From the NCBI RefSeq assembly GCF_000004195.4, contig NC_030678.2, forward strand, positions 85,658,904 through 85,722,903: DNA of 64,000 nucleotides. Reading direction: 5' to 3'. The stretch comes from Xenopus tropicalis (Eukaryota > Chordata > Amphibia > Anura > Pipidae). The notes below the pieces were generated by a model that saw only the letters and a list, made by a program, of their open reading frames with translations, searched no databases and had not been told where the DNA came from. The stretch's first letter is position 1, and every line of letters begins with the position of its first letter. Below are positions 24,410-36,457 of this stretch, piece after piece. A program made the translations under genes and the position numbers.

Positions 24410-24966
24410 CCTTCAAAGCCCTCCATTCCTCTGCTCCTCACTACATCTCTTCTGTTGTGTCTCCGTATGTTCCTGGCCGTCTCCTTCGTTCCTCACAGAG
24501 CAACCTCTTGGTTGTGCCCCCCACTACTACTGCTGTTTCCCGCCTTAAACCTTTCTGCCTTGCTGCCCCTTACATTTGGAATGCCCTCCCTGATTTCCTC
24601 CGGAGAGAATCCTCCCTCAGTCTCTTTAAAACTAAACTTAAAGACTACCTATTGGAGCACTCACACAGCACCTGATCTGGAAACTAGCACTTATATTGTA
24701 GTGTCGCTCACTGTGACCTGCAGCACTTATATTTGCCCATTTGTGTCTGTAAGTTACCCTCCCATATAAATTGTAAGCTCTATGGGGCAGGGACCTCCAT
24801 CCTCTTGTGTCTTTCACTCCTAACTTATTGCAACTGTATCTTGCATTTATCTGTATTTATTGTTATACTTTGTATTTATCTAATATTATCTTAATAACCC
24901 CCTGTTTGTATTAATGTATTCTACTGTACAGCGCTGTGTACATAAGTAGCGCTTTATAAATAAAGA

Positions 24967-24991
24967 TATACATACATACATACATACATGG
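24967..24991. repeat. (CATA)n tail of the L2-like LINE
   Basis: Short tetranucleotide run directly after AATAAAGATATA, as expected for the 3' tail of this LINE type. Confidence 0.8.
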
Positions 24992-24999
24992 AACAATGT

Positions 25000-27820
25000 G
25001 TTTCATTTATTGCCTACATTGTACAAGTACAAGGTTATATTTTCAGTACCACTATATTTTTTGGTTAACCGCTCTTGAAAATTCTGCATTCAACAGCTCA
25101 TATAGTTAATTCATAGCATATGGACACTGAAAGATTGGAATTTAACATTATACCCAGAATACCCACATATTCAAGCCCCCTTTTAAAAATCCTGAGGTCT
25201 TGGATACTCACCAGAATTAGCCGCACTTGCTATACAAGGCATCTTTTCAACCTAGCACCTGACAGCTGAAAATAAACGAATGGGCTTTCTATACATGAAA
25301 AAATGGGACAAAGCACTACAAATACCTCGAAAAATCTGTTAAATCCTCTATTCTTGTTAATATTAAAAAACATTTCTATAAGGTGATAATAGGCTGCTAA
25401 TAATGGGCAGGTACTGTACTTTGGAACTCCTACAAAGATGGTTTCCAAAAACAATCTCTCCCAAAAAATGCGGTTTGGTAACATATGGAATTTGGAAAGG
25501 TTGACTGTTGCCTCTGTACTTAATGAAAAACTTAAAAAAGGAAACTAATTAAAATGATGTTTATAAAATACTATTATCTTGGATATTTAAAAACACCTCA
25601 GGGGTCATAGGTGCTAGAGTATTAAGGGCATGAATTGCTCTCCTTACAGCTCATTCAATAAGCACTCTATTCTGGGCTCTTGATGCACTCTGCACCCCAT
25701 GTTGACTCTGAATGACACCCTAAGTTAAGGGTTGTGTAGGGGGCAGGGGGGAGACTTCTTATTAATACATTGCTTCCAAATGCTGTCAGCACTTCATAAC
25801 GCAGAAAGCCCATGTCACTGCTCTCCATTTGCACCCTGTCCCCTCTGTAGACATTAATGCCAGGGTGTAAATTTTCAAAAACCTGATTTCTTGCACTTTG
25901 CATCATCCCTTGCTGTTTATAAATTACCATTTTTTTGTTCCATCATCCTTAAATGCTGACAATATTCTGGAGCATTGTATATGTTGTAGAAAACCAAAAT
26001 TGGGGTAAGGCAAACTGATATGGAATTTTCACTTCTCCTTTTAACAGTCAATGACTCTTTACTTGAAAGTGATTCGCAATAATGAATATTCTTAGAAGTA
26101 CAAAGACATAATGGATAGCATCTTAGGAGTGAACAACCAAGCCTTACACAAAGCTATACAAGTGACTATTGACAGCAAGACAAAAATATTATTATTATTA
26201 AGTATTTAAGGCACAAAAGAGTACCTTAGCCCTGTGGGGCAAGTGCATTTTTTGCTATCTTAGTTGGGATGTACTGTGTCTTTGTTCACAAAAAAATGTG
26301 GTTTAAAGGTTATCTGGCTTAAAGCTCTTAATGCCACTTTTATTCTCAGCATTGTTAGCTTTGTCCTACAGAGACAAGCTTGCATGACTACTTGAGAAGT
26401 AGATAAGTAAATATTGTTGAAACACTCCTACCTTATCCTCTGAATCCGTTTCAAGCTATTTGGAGTACCCACTTCACTCTTGGGAGATGGAAGCCATTTA
26501 GATTAAGAAAGCTGATACTATGAATAGGCTTGTAGTATACACTGATCTTTATTTTACCATATTTCATATCAAAAGTGTTATCTAAGAAACTGATCACATT
26601 ATTGGTATATTCCATGATGAGTTTGATAGCAGACTAAACTTTTAATGTGTGTGGCACTGTGCTGTTCAATGAGCACTAAGGGGCTTGCTCTTGCACCCCT
26701 TAGTGCTCTTGCACTTGCCCCCACTGAGATTGTAAATGACCACTAATGTCTTGTGTAAATAATGGTAATTTATAAAGTAAACATAACAGGACACTGTTCA
26801 TTTTTAAAATGGTTTTTATGGTGCCAACAAGAGACTGCAATCCTAGTCTACAAATTGTGCTGCAAGAGCATAAAACAAGTACTCAATGAAAATGGTCTTA
26901 TGGGGGTATTATTAGGCAACAGGTAGGGAATGTTGTTTTACAAACTATATAACTTCCTGCTTTGATTAGATACTGTTGCCTTCTGAATTCTAACAAGTCT
27001 AGGGTGGCATTCTGTCAAAAATGAAGGAATATATTCCTTTTAAGGGCATAGATATTTGTTTCCAATTGTCCTATTACCTGTGCTTATTCAGTTAGCACTT
27101 GGGTAAATTATGCATGAAATGTCATACAGTACTGCCACCTCCTTCTTAACACTGGTAATCTATTCAATTACTCCTGTGACCTGGATTCCAGATGTAAAAT
27201 CACGAGGGCCATTAAAATATGCTTTCTGTCAGTTTGCAAGAATGTTGGATCATTTATGCAAAGAATCCCCATAGGGAGTACAACTAGTTTTTACATATTC
27301 AATAAGTGCCTGTTGTAGACAAATGCTTTGTTTTTTCTAATCCTCCACTTAGTGTAGGTGTCTGCTAGTAGGATAGTAGTAAGAATAAAATCCAATTTAA
27401 ATGTCAATTGCCGCAATCACTTACAAGAGGAGGGGATGTTGATGAAAGCATAGATTTTTATTTTAGGTTCGGTTGGAAAAATTTGAACTGTAAACTAATT
27501 AAAACAGACTGTGGATAAACTTTGGTTTGCAGTATCTACATGGTTATTATCTATCTAGGATTTTTGCCTGCAGTGCCTGCGGCGATTGACTCTACCTGAC
27601 ATCCCCCCTGTGCCAAGATTGACTCTATCTGCCATTCCCTGCATCAAGCCTGACTCTGCCAGACATTACTGCATCAACCGTGACTCGATATTCTGGGCAT
27701 CAAATTGACTAGGTATTTTGTTGCCATCCGCTAAGTATCTATCAGAGGGAGCAGAAAGCTTGTGTTAAACCCCGCACACCATTCAGCAGGCCCCAATATA
27801 ATTTTACCTTTCCTTGAATG
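25000..27820. other. Intergenic sequence, no gene seen
   Basis: Short repeat-like words only, for example TAGTGCTCTTGCACTTGCCCC near 26700, which recurs in altered form near 38620. Open frames at 25230-25484 and 25667-25930 (minus) have no recognised domain. Confidence 0.45.
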
Positions 27821-27824
27821 CATT

Positions 27825-27912
27825 TTAGCAAAATTTTGCTGTTTCACAATTTGTTTTTGCAATTTTGCAACTTTTTAGTGAAGCAAAACAGGTCAGGATT
27901 GCTCATTACTAT
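27825..27912 (-). mobile_element. Fragment of the TAGTGATGAGC hAT-type MITE
   Basis: AGTGAAGCAAAACAGGTCAG then ATTGCTCATTACTA, the inverted end of the family, preceded by a Phe/Leu-codon-like T-rich stretch typical of its middle. Confidence 0.5.
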
Positions 27913-27984
27913 AGGTAAGAAATGTGGGAGATTAAACACTTTGAGGAACACATAGGAGCAAGATCAGGTAACAAACAGCTTTAG

Positions 27985-28440
27985 ATAACTGGGGTCTCTG
28001 TCGGGTATTTATGAAGTGCAAAAACTCGAATTTGAGAATTCGCCATCTAAAAGCTTACAAGTTTCTATAGAAGTCAATAGAGTGGTCCTAGGCAAAGTCC
28101 AGTATACAGAGAAGCACTCTCCGGAACACGCAGGCCTTTCCAAGATTTTCGCCTGGTGCTCAATACACAAAAGAGGGATCGGCACCCTCTCATCCAACAC
28201 TGTAGTTCCAAAGAAAAAGCGCTGGCACAGTGTGGCAATTTAAAGAGGGGAAACTCCCTGCTTGTTTATTAGTGCAAGTACAAAAAGTAACGATCTGGGG
28301 CACGCCCCTTCGCCAGACATGCTGTACCAGTGCATTTTCTTTGGAACTACCTAGGCAAAGTCCAGCCATATTTTCAAACTCAAATTTTTGGAGTACTGTG
28401 GCTCAAATATTACTTTTTATCGAGATTTTATTTTACATTT
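27985..28440 (+). mobile_element. Host MITE (GAATTCGCCATCTAAAAGCT family) split by a 247-bp insert
   Basis: TCGAATTTGAGAATTCGCCA, CTAAAAGCTTACAAG and GAAGTCAATAG precede the insert, and AAACTCAAATTTTTGG follows it. The related copy at 43290-43580 (CTAAAAGCTGTCGAGGTCAT, TGTCAATGGCAGGTGTCCC) supports an interspersed family. Confidence 0.55.
28103..28349 (+). mobile_element. 247-bp retroposon-like element with 3' terminal hairpin
   Basis: Flanked by an exact 16-bp direct repeat, CCTAGGCAAAGTCCAG (28087-28102 and 28350-28365), inside the host MITE. The last 28 bp (ending CTTTGGAACTAC) pair with an internal segment starting GTAGTTCCAAAG at about 28201, leaving only three or four mismatches. The long target duplication fits target-primed or similar retrotransposition rather than a cut-and-paste MITE. 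No RNA polymerase III boxes or coding frame recognised. Family not identified. Confidence 0.7.
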
Positions 28441-28495
28441 TATTACTCCAAGCAACTGGAAAGCAAGATTTGGATAATACTGTATGTCATGACAT

Positions 28496-28700
28496 AGGGG
28501 CAGATTTATCAAAATGTGTGTTTAGAGTTCAATACATAAAACCCACCCATGTTCTATTCATTCCTATAGAATTTTTAGAAGTATATTTAACAAATGGTGA
28601 GTTCTAACTTTTACCCATTGATAAATATGCTTCTAAAAATCCCAAAAGAACGAACAGAAGGTGGATGAGCTCTAAGGTCACATTTTAATAAATCTGCCTC
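28496..28700 (+). mobile_element. Palindromic MITE, dimer copy 1
   Basis: GGGGCAGATTTATCAAAATG at the left pairs with CATTTTAATAAATCTGCCTC at the right; CTATTCATTCCTATAG and TTTTAGAAGTATATTTAAC are internal. Flanks are ATA on the left and TTA on the right. Confidence 0.8.
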
Positions 28701-28926
28701 TTAGGGGCAGTTTTATCAAAATGTGAGTTTAGTGCTTAATACATTAAAACTCACCCACATTCTATTCATTCCTATGGGATTTTTAGAAGTGTATTTATCA
28801 AATGGCGACTTCTAGATATTACCCATTGATAAATACATTTCTGAATATCCCATAGGAATAAATAGAATGTGGGTGAGTTTTTATCTATTAAGCTCTAAAC
28901 TCACATTTTGATAAATCTGCCCCATA
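28701..28926 (+). mobile_element. Palindromic MITE, dimer copy 2
   Basis: Starts directly after copy 1 with TTAGGGGCAGTTTTATCAAA and ends TTGATAAATCTGCCCCATA. Same internal blocks as copy 1, with higher palindrome integrity. The two copies share one TTA at their junction. Confidence 0.85.
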
Positions 28927-29450
28927 GTGTTGTAGGATCGGTTTTCAGATTTTTTTTTCCCTACAATTTCCAGTTAATTTTCTGAAATCTTGTAAAATGA
29001 ACCACAGGAAGCTGAGGTCTATCCTGAACTAATGTTTCCTATTTGTTTTGCCTACCTTATCTGCCAATGATCATAAATACATTTTTAGAGATGACTCACA
29101 GCTTTAGGGACCATTTACATCTTAATCAGTGCAAAGTAATAAATGCTTTGGGCAGAATTCCTAATTTATTCCTATATAATACACAAATGTCATGGATAAC
29201 CTTAAAATATGTCTAGAAATAGCCGTCATCATCATCATCATCACAGTGTACACCTTAAAACACCTTTGTTAAAATTAGCACATTAAATAGTGTTGAAATG
29301 ATCCATTTTTTACCATTAGAAAGCACTTATTCTATTCTTTCAATTAAAAAAATGATCAATTTTTTTACCATTAGAAAGCACTTATTTACTTCCCCACTTG
29401 CTCCAGTAGAAGAAACACTGCCAAGTCCTATATTATAGAAATTTTTACTA

Positions 29451-29776
29451 CAGGTATAGGATCCCTTATCCGGAAACCCGTTATCCAGAAAGTTCTGAAT
29501 TACGGAAAGGCCATCTCCCATAGACTCCATTATAAGCAAATAATTCTAATTTAAAAAATTATTTCCTTTTTCTCTTTAATAATAAAACAGTACCTTGTAC
29601 TTGATCCCAACTAGGATATAATTAATCCTTATTGGAGGCAAAACAATCCTATTGGTTTAAATGAAGTTTAAATTATTTTTTTAGTAGACTTAAGGTATGG
29701 AGATCCAAATTACAGATAGATCCCTTATCCGGAAAGCTCCAGGTCCCGAGCACTCTGGAAACAGGTCCTATACCTG
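29451..29776 (+). mobile_element. Complete CAGGTATAGG palindromic MITE with TA flanks
   Basis: Ends CAGGTATAGG and CCTATACCTG are exact inverses, each flanked by TA (29449-29450, 29777-29778), as expected for TA target duplication (Tc1/mariner type). Internal blocks CCCTTATCCGGAAA and ATTATAAGCAAATAATTCTA recur at 53156 in the other orientation. Confidence 0.85.
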
Positions 29777-30959
29777 TACTACCTTTTCTACTACCTCTTT
29801 TTTGTGTGCTTTTTTTTTCTTTTGTCCCTTTCAGTTTTTTCCTTTATCATACCCTGTTCCTCCTACATTCCACTTTACCTCTCCCCTTTCTGCTTTGTGT
29901 TTCATTGCCCTGAAAATTTTTGAATTGGTGAAATTGGTGAAGTTTTGCCAAGTGCATTTTCTTGTACACTGAACTGAACTGAGTAAATTGTGTTTTTTTT
30001 CTTGCACCATATGCATTGGAATCTACCGGCTTTTTTTCTCAGACCAAATGCACTAAAGTCAATGGTTGGGTGCCACTGGTAAAAACACAAATTTTGCCGC
30101 AAATCTGCCAAATCTGTATCAGGCAATAAAAAAAAAATACTAATCTATAATCACTGCCACTATAAAAAAATATAGACCAGATGGTTGTGGTGATTCATCA
30201 ATGCAGGTTTTGGCTCTTGCTTACAGTCACATTTGTTTTAAGCATAGTAAAGGAGTTTTATTAATTACAGTTTATTTGTAGGTAATGAATCATTGCAAAT
30301 TTTATAGCTTCTCATTCTGAAAGAATAACAGGAAATGCCTGTGGGAAAAATTCTGTGAGTTTGTCAAGAATGAGAAGGAGTAAAAACATGCTCTTGGACA
30401 AAACTAATTTATAGTCTATTACAAGAGAAAAAGAAACCAAAAACTCTTACCCAAAACTTATACAACATTTGCTACATTACATTCCAAGTGTATGGTAGGC
30501 ATATGTCCTATGTCATTAAAGATAATTTCCCTCAAAATAAAGATAAGCAATGGCTCACTTATGGTTTCAGTTTAATAACAAATGAGAAAAATATAGTAGA
30601 AAAGTATTTGGTTAAGGGATTGCACTAGTATTGTTGAAGCATTCTTCCTGTGGGAAAAAGAGCAGAACTAATATTTCTAATTGAAGACCATTATAACATT
30701 TCGATTTTGAGAAAATGCTGTGATAAACTTGCTACAATTTGGACATAGACTTGATTGCTTTTGTCTCCTCAGATCAGTGAATACTTTTCGAATAAAAATT
30801 CCAAGAGAAAATGTGCAAAGTGTAAAACTCTGCAAGCTGAGCAGTATTATTGTTGTTTTTCTGCATACAAAATATTTACTTTCAGCAACAACCTTGTTTT
30901 ATATAATATGTGATTTCATCCTATAGGTGTGTAGAATTAAATATCACCTGTCTATCATG

Positions 30960-31425
30960 ACTTAAGCACTAAAACCATTTCGGGAATTCGAATCCCGAAA
31001 TGGGTAAAATTAGGATTGGATACGATAATTTCTGATGATCACTAATATCACGAAAATGCTTACGGAAAAATCGGAATAGTCACGAAAATATCGTATTGGC
31101 GCTCCAAAAGTCACAAAATTTTCGTACCGAACGATTGTAAACAGCGGGAAAACCTTTCCGACTTTGATCCTTCTGTGCATGATTTTGGAAGCCTCCCATA
31201 GGAATCAATGGCACTCTGCAGCTCCAACTTGGCCCAAGGAAAGTCACGATACCGAAGCTTGAATGAATCCGAAACTTTCGTACTCGGCGTGACAATATGA
31301 TTTTGTTGCACAAATTTTGTCACAAAGTACAATAAAGTCGCTCAAGGCACGAAATTGATGCAGAAAATACACTCAGTAAGAAAAACTCAGATTCAGACAG
31401 CTCGTGCATTAATAAATGTGCCTCT
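30960..31425 (+). mobile_element. Interspersed repeat with CCATTTCGGG palindrome and GCACATTTATT end
   Basis: CpG-rich block in AT-rich DNA. It begins near a 29-bp near-perfect palindrome (30975-31003) and ends CGTGCATTAATAAATGTGCC, a terminal sequence typical of frog MITEs. Minus-strand frames at 31080-31332 are not genes. Confidence 0.5.
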
Positions 31426-31429
31426 AGAT

Positions 31430-34400
31430 GTTAAGGTAAAGTTGAACAACCCCTTTAATGTCCTTTTCAGTAAGAACAAAAGAGATATGTTTAGGCACTT
31501 TGACTTGGGTTGGCTAGAGTAAAGCTGAAGCTTCTTCTAGAGCAGTGATGTTCAGCTTTTTACATGGGGTTGGCAAATGTTCCAAAATACTATAGATACA
31601 ATTGCATGATTATAATTCTTTTTGCAAAGACATTGGGTACCGATCTAATCAAGTGTAAAGCTATTGTATGAAGTTTAAGCAAGGTGTATGGGAAATTATA
31701 AGGTAAATTAAGGTAGGGCAGTAGTATATAGTGTCTAAATAGTCACTTTTTACCAATTGCTGCTAGGCATCATACATTTAAAAAATATATAGGAGAGATT
31801 TAATTGAATTTTGTAGTGATGCTAGCATTTGAAAAGTTTTACATCCAAAACAAACATTTTCAAAATGTTGGTAAGACATTTCACCACATTCATTAAATCC
31901 CTCAAATCGCATCACTCAAATCTCAAATTCATCATGCCCGCATCAATTTAGATTTTTGCTGAAGTGAATCACAAGACGTTCTCTGGTATTTTTATTGGTG
32001 GATGTAGCTTTGCAGTATAAGAGATTCTCAGTGAAAGGCATTGGTATTTCAGGTAAGAAAGAAACAAAATAGATGCACAGAAAGTCACACAGTCCACACA
32101 TGGAGGAGGATTTCATCAATATATGGATCAGAGTTATAGGTCTATCAGTCCAGTCTATGCAAAAGAATCTTACCATTATTATTCATAAATCTACATTAGT
32201 CTCTAGAACTTTCAAATGCAATGGGAACCATTTTTCTTAGTAAAATATATGAACAGTGGTAATTAATTATGTAGCAATATCTATCTATCTATCTATCATC
32301 TATCATAAGACAGCTACCTATATACCGCTTTAATATACAACTATTCTAAGTTAATTTCAACTAGCAAAGGATTTAAAATAAAGCTGGTACATGTGAGGAG
32401 CCTTGTGCTTAACAACCGCCTGAATATATTCTTGTGAATATATGTTTTGATTTTTCACAAGAAATCCCGGAGTTGCTGGTCTTTTTTATACTATTGGAAC
32501 CCTTTACCGAGCACCCGAGGTATGTTATGTAGCGGTGTGCCATCCTTTGTGTGTATATATATATATAGTAGTTAGTTTAGTATAGTTTGCATAGTATTGA
32601 TGGCAGATAGTCACACAGTTTAATGCTAAAGGTATTGTATGTATAGAATTTAGGTGTCCATCTTTACCTTTGGTAGGAGCAAACTGCACCCTCCATCTTG
32701 TGCCAGATAACAAAGTGTGGCGCAACTCATTGCACTTTATAGACTAGGGGACCGTTAAATTGTATCAGTCTAGCGTGAATATCATCAATCCCCAGAATCT
32801 TTGTGGTAGCATGAAAATAAAAGTCTTTATAGATGGGAGCTTTGGAATATCCCCCCCAGCACACAAGGCATAGCAGTTTGCTAGAAATGTGGCAAGAATG
32901 TACTGTACTGGCACTGTGTGCATCATAGACTGTACCTGTGAATATAATTACTGTACATTCATAATGTACTTTCCTGTTAAGTTGCTATAGTAAATGGATA
33001 CATTTTTTCATATACTTGAAGCAAAGTAAAGGATTTTCAGCAAAACAAAGATTTATAGAGTAATACTGTGAATAATAATATCCAACTAAATCTTATATTC
33101 TATGTTTTTCTTATTATTATTTGCAAAAGCCATAGAAAGTAAAAAAAAAAAATAATTACAGCACCTTTCTGCAAGCAGGATAATGCTTCTTTCTACAGTA
33201 GCGATCAATAAGAAAATGCTTCTCATGATTCATTTTTTAAGGCTCGATACAAGACACAATTTGCTTGACAATTATGAAAGATCTTTTATCTAACACAGTT
33301 TGGCGAGTCCTGCAATTATGTGTTATTGCTTTGTGTATGAGTCTGGTGCTGATTGGACCCCTCTTCCCTAAAGACATTGAATTTTCTGATCAATTTAGTT
33401 GAGTTGCAGTAACTGTAATCAGCGTTGGGCCAAGAGGAGGGGTATTGGCTGAAATCAGCTTGGAGAAGTTTCCGAGTAACTAGACCTGACTGTTATCGAT
33501 GAATAAATATCTATTCATTAACCCATTTGTATGACAGCATGGTTTCACTGAATGGTCAGTTTGGCTATGAGACATATGCAACCTTTGTCTCTGTTATAAT
33601 AAAGCTAAAGGTGTTTGGATAAATTACATTAGCACTTTGGGGTTTTTTTTAAATCTCTGTTGGCTTATGGCTCTTCTATGTATTATTCTGTACTAGTTAC
33701 TGTATATGGTAATGTTACTGAGAAAAACAGCGTTTGCATAAAACACTTGGTACAAGTTATGGAGTATTGATTGTGGAGATCAGTGCTAACTGCCAAAAAC
33801 CAAATCAAAACTTGCAGAAAATGTATCAAGCACACATGTGCCACAACATAATGTCAGCATCCCCACTCTGGGAATAGATTGCTCCACTAACTTGTGATGC
33901 TAGGATCTTCCTGCTAAAATTTTGCTTACTCTTGATTTAGAATGACTTAGAATGATGATTTAGAATGATTTAGGCCAAGCTGCAGGGGCCTAACTAATGT
34001 TTATTTGGCAGGAAATTTCCAATGCCAGTGAATATGCTATACAATGTCAGACTCTGGCTTCTGATATACAATTAGGCATATGAAGGGGCCTACTGCCAGG
34101 GTGTTTCAGACAAATGTAAGAATACCCTAGAGTGTAGAGATTTGCTTGAACAGCTGATGAACTTGATTTCTCTTAGCATTAAAACTGATACCTGTCTCAA
34201 TGAGAGTCAGGTTGAAAATTATTGTGGCAGGTGAATGCAACGTATTCTACCCTCATTTTTCAAAACAAGAACCTATGCAAAGATAAACTTTGAAAATATT
34301 CTCCTGTGTCTGTATTGTGGTACTGAAGCTCATCTTTCAACACCTTACTATCAGCCAGTATTGCATTATTGCATAATGTACCACACAGTGTGTACGGTGC

Positions 34401-34450
34401 AAAAAAATGCGCTTCTATTTTATGATTTATTGAGGTATCTGCACATCAGC
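31430..34450. other. Intergenic sequence, no gene seen
   Basis: Includes an (ATCT)n run at 32278-32305, a TA run at 32557-32568, and poly-A near 33140. At 33350-33460 a pair of short complementary blocks (GGACCCCTCTTCC and CCAAGAGGAGGGG) flanks about 60 bp. Confidence 0.5.
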
Positions 34451-34455
34451 TTGGG

Positions 34456-34504
34456 GGATCCTCCCCTTTCTCAAGTGAGAGAATTTGAGAAAGGGGGAGG
34501 ATCC
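34456..34504. repeat. Strong 49-bp hairpin
   Basis: GGATCCTCCCCTTTCTCAA pairs with TTGAGAAAGGGGGAGGATCC, with one bulged base and a loop of about 10 nt. It stands alone, not at the ends of a recognised element. Confidence 0.85.
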
Positions 34505-34612
34505 ACCAAAACATCATGTGGAGATCTCAATAAATTTAATTTGCTGGTTGTGAGTGCCATCTAATCTTTTCCTTTATTCTATGTGTAGATATCCTAACCT
34601 TTATGCCTGGTC

Positions 34613-34722
34613 TGGATGAGCAAATTATTTTGCCTGATACAGATACACAGTGAAATCTGCATTTCCATTTTGCCATGTGTTTTTGGTTAAATAAAATGGC
34701 TCAGTTTTGCTCATCACTACTG
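34613..34722 (+). mobile_element. Short internally deleted hAT-type MITE (TAGTGATGAGC family)
   Basis: GGATGAGCAAATTATTTTGCC at one side and GTTTTGCTCATCACTA at the other, about 110 bp apart. Confidence 0.55.
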
Positions 34723-34749
34723 GTCAACCAGCAGCTGTATGGTTAGCTT

Positions 34750-36358
34750 CCATATTTCTTAGCAAGGTTTTATAAAGACACATATTAGAAAGGGGTGACT
34801 ATTACAATGCAATGAAACAGTGTGTGCATATTTTAATAAATGATATTCAGTAATTCCAATAGTGCTATGTTTTCAGCAGCAAAATACTAACCAAGAAATA
34901 CAATTTCCTTCTTGACCAAAAAAAAAAAAAAAAACTTGTCATAACAGACTTTTTTGCTCTTAGAAGAGTCATTCAAAGCAGGTTCTTTGGTAAATTCTTT
35001 TAGTGGGCTCAGAGGCCAATGAATTGCAACTGCTCAGATGTTTAAAAAATAATTATGAAGTTTTTCCTTAATATAGTACAGTTTTCCATGGAATCAGCAG
35101 CTTTTTCTCATGATGAAAAGTAAAGGGTTTAATTGAAGACTTTAACTGCTCCCTCATTTTAAATGTTGACAATAAGCAAGCGCTTGTGATTGTTCTAAAC
35201 TGCTCTCTCCAGGCGTCTGAAAGACAATTCTATTACTAGTGGTGTCAAGCTGCAGGAAATATGACATCTTACACAAGCGGGCTGTAATAATATTTGGCAC
35301 TGTCTCGTACTCTCATTTCATTGGTTTATCTTTGAATCATTCACCCAGTATATACAATCATGCACAAGTGACAGCTATTGTTTTGATGGGGAGAGCAGGA
35401 ACTCTTAAAGACAGAGAAAAGAAAGCTTTCCTTACTGTTTTAAAACCTCTTTATGCAGTATTTTTGTATGAATATACTGTATATCCATGCATTAAGATAG
35501 CAAGCCGCCTTACATTTCGCTTGACAGGGGTGCTTCTGGATGTATAGCTAATTCAAATGATTATAGACTTAAGGAACCTAATTTATAAATCACTAGGGCA
35601 CAAATTCTGGAACCATAATGGGTGCAAAATTGTTCCCTAATGCTATTCACAGGAAGTACTGGGCTCTTCTGCACCTTGTGCCAAATGGCCCTCCCTAGCT
35701 TACATGTCCAAGGAGATGCCCACATGCCACCCACCACCCGTCTCTTATGAATAAAGCACAGTGTGTTGTAAATTATGCCTAAAATGCATATTTTTCAAAT
35801 GTGATGCTATAATTCTAATAAGGGGAGGCTAGTCCCCTAAAACTTTAAGGGGTTTATGTAATATAAAGTGAAAGTTTTCTACAGTTGTGGCTCCTTCTTT
35901 ACTACTAAATGACTGTTTTGATGCCAATGCCAGGCATCTGGGGAAGCAACCTATCATGGGATATACAGAGTTGAGTGCTGGATCTTGTTATATCTCAGTA
36001 GTGATGCTATAATGCCCTACTGTATTAGAAATGGTTTACTTTTCTTAAATAGCTTATACAATTACTAATTGTGCATGCGTTATTACAGTATATGATCTGT
36101 TATCTGAAACCCACCACCCAGAAATCTCAGAAATAAGTCAGTGGTGCAGAACATGAGAATATGATGTTTTTCAACATATTTATCAATGCTACAGGTCTTC
36201 TGCATCAAATTGAGATCCAGTGAGTTACTGTTATCCATATAATTGGTTAATATATATAAATAATACATTGCTAAATAGTATACCACTCAAAAAGAAGCTC
36301 CAAATGTAAACTTTCTAGACAAACACGCATACACGATTCTGCTAAACAACCCAAAGAA
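34750..36358. other. Intergenic sequence, no gene seen
   Basis: Poly-A at 34919-34934. The block 35086-35265 looks compositionally like conserved noncoding DNA. A trace of the CAGGTATGGG MITE (ATGATCTGTTATCTGAAACCC) lies near 36092. Confidence 0.45.
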
Positions 36359-36457
36359 GTGACAGCTAGTGATGGGCGAAAAGTTTAGCCAGGCATGGAT
36401 TCGCGGCGAATTTCCGTGTTTCGCCATTGGCGGATTGTTTCGCAAAACGGATGAAAA

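Larger units (their letters stand above)
23900..24991 (+). mobile_element. L2-like LINE 3' part, C-terminal domain plus 3' UTR, split by a T2 MITE
   Basis: The translation gives NTAARILLLSSRRVHALPLL, KSLSWLPV, then after the MITE FKALHSSAPHYISS, LKPFCLAAPYIWNALPDFLR and a Ser/Leu/Lys-rich end with a stop at about 24675. This is the conserved C-terminal region of L2-clade reverse transcriptase polyproteins. A TAA replaces a CAA codon just before the MITE. The 3' UTR contains TTGTAAGCTCTATGGGGCAG, TTTATAAATAAAG and a (CATA)n tail. The 5' part of the element is absent, as is usual for truncated LINE copies. Confidence 0.85.

Noticed and set aside
34456..34504. MicroRNA precursor
   Set aside because: The stem-loop is shorter than typical precursors and its arms are almost perfectly paired, more like an inverted duplication; kept only as a hairpin.
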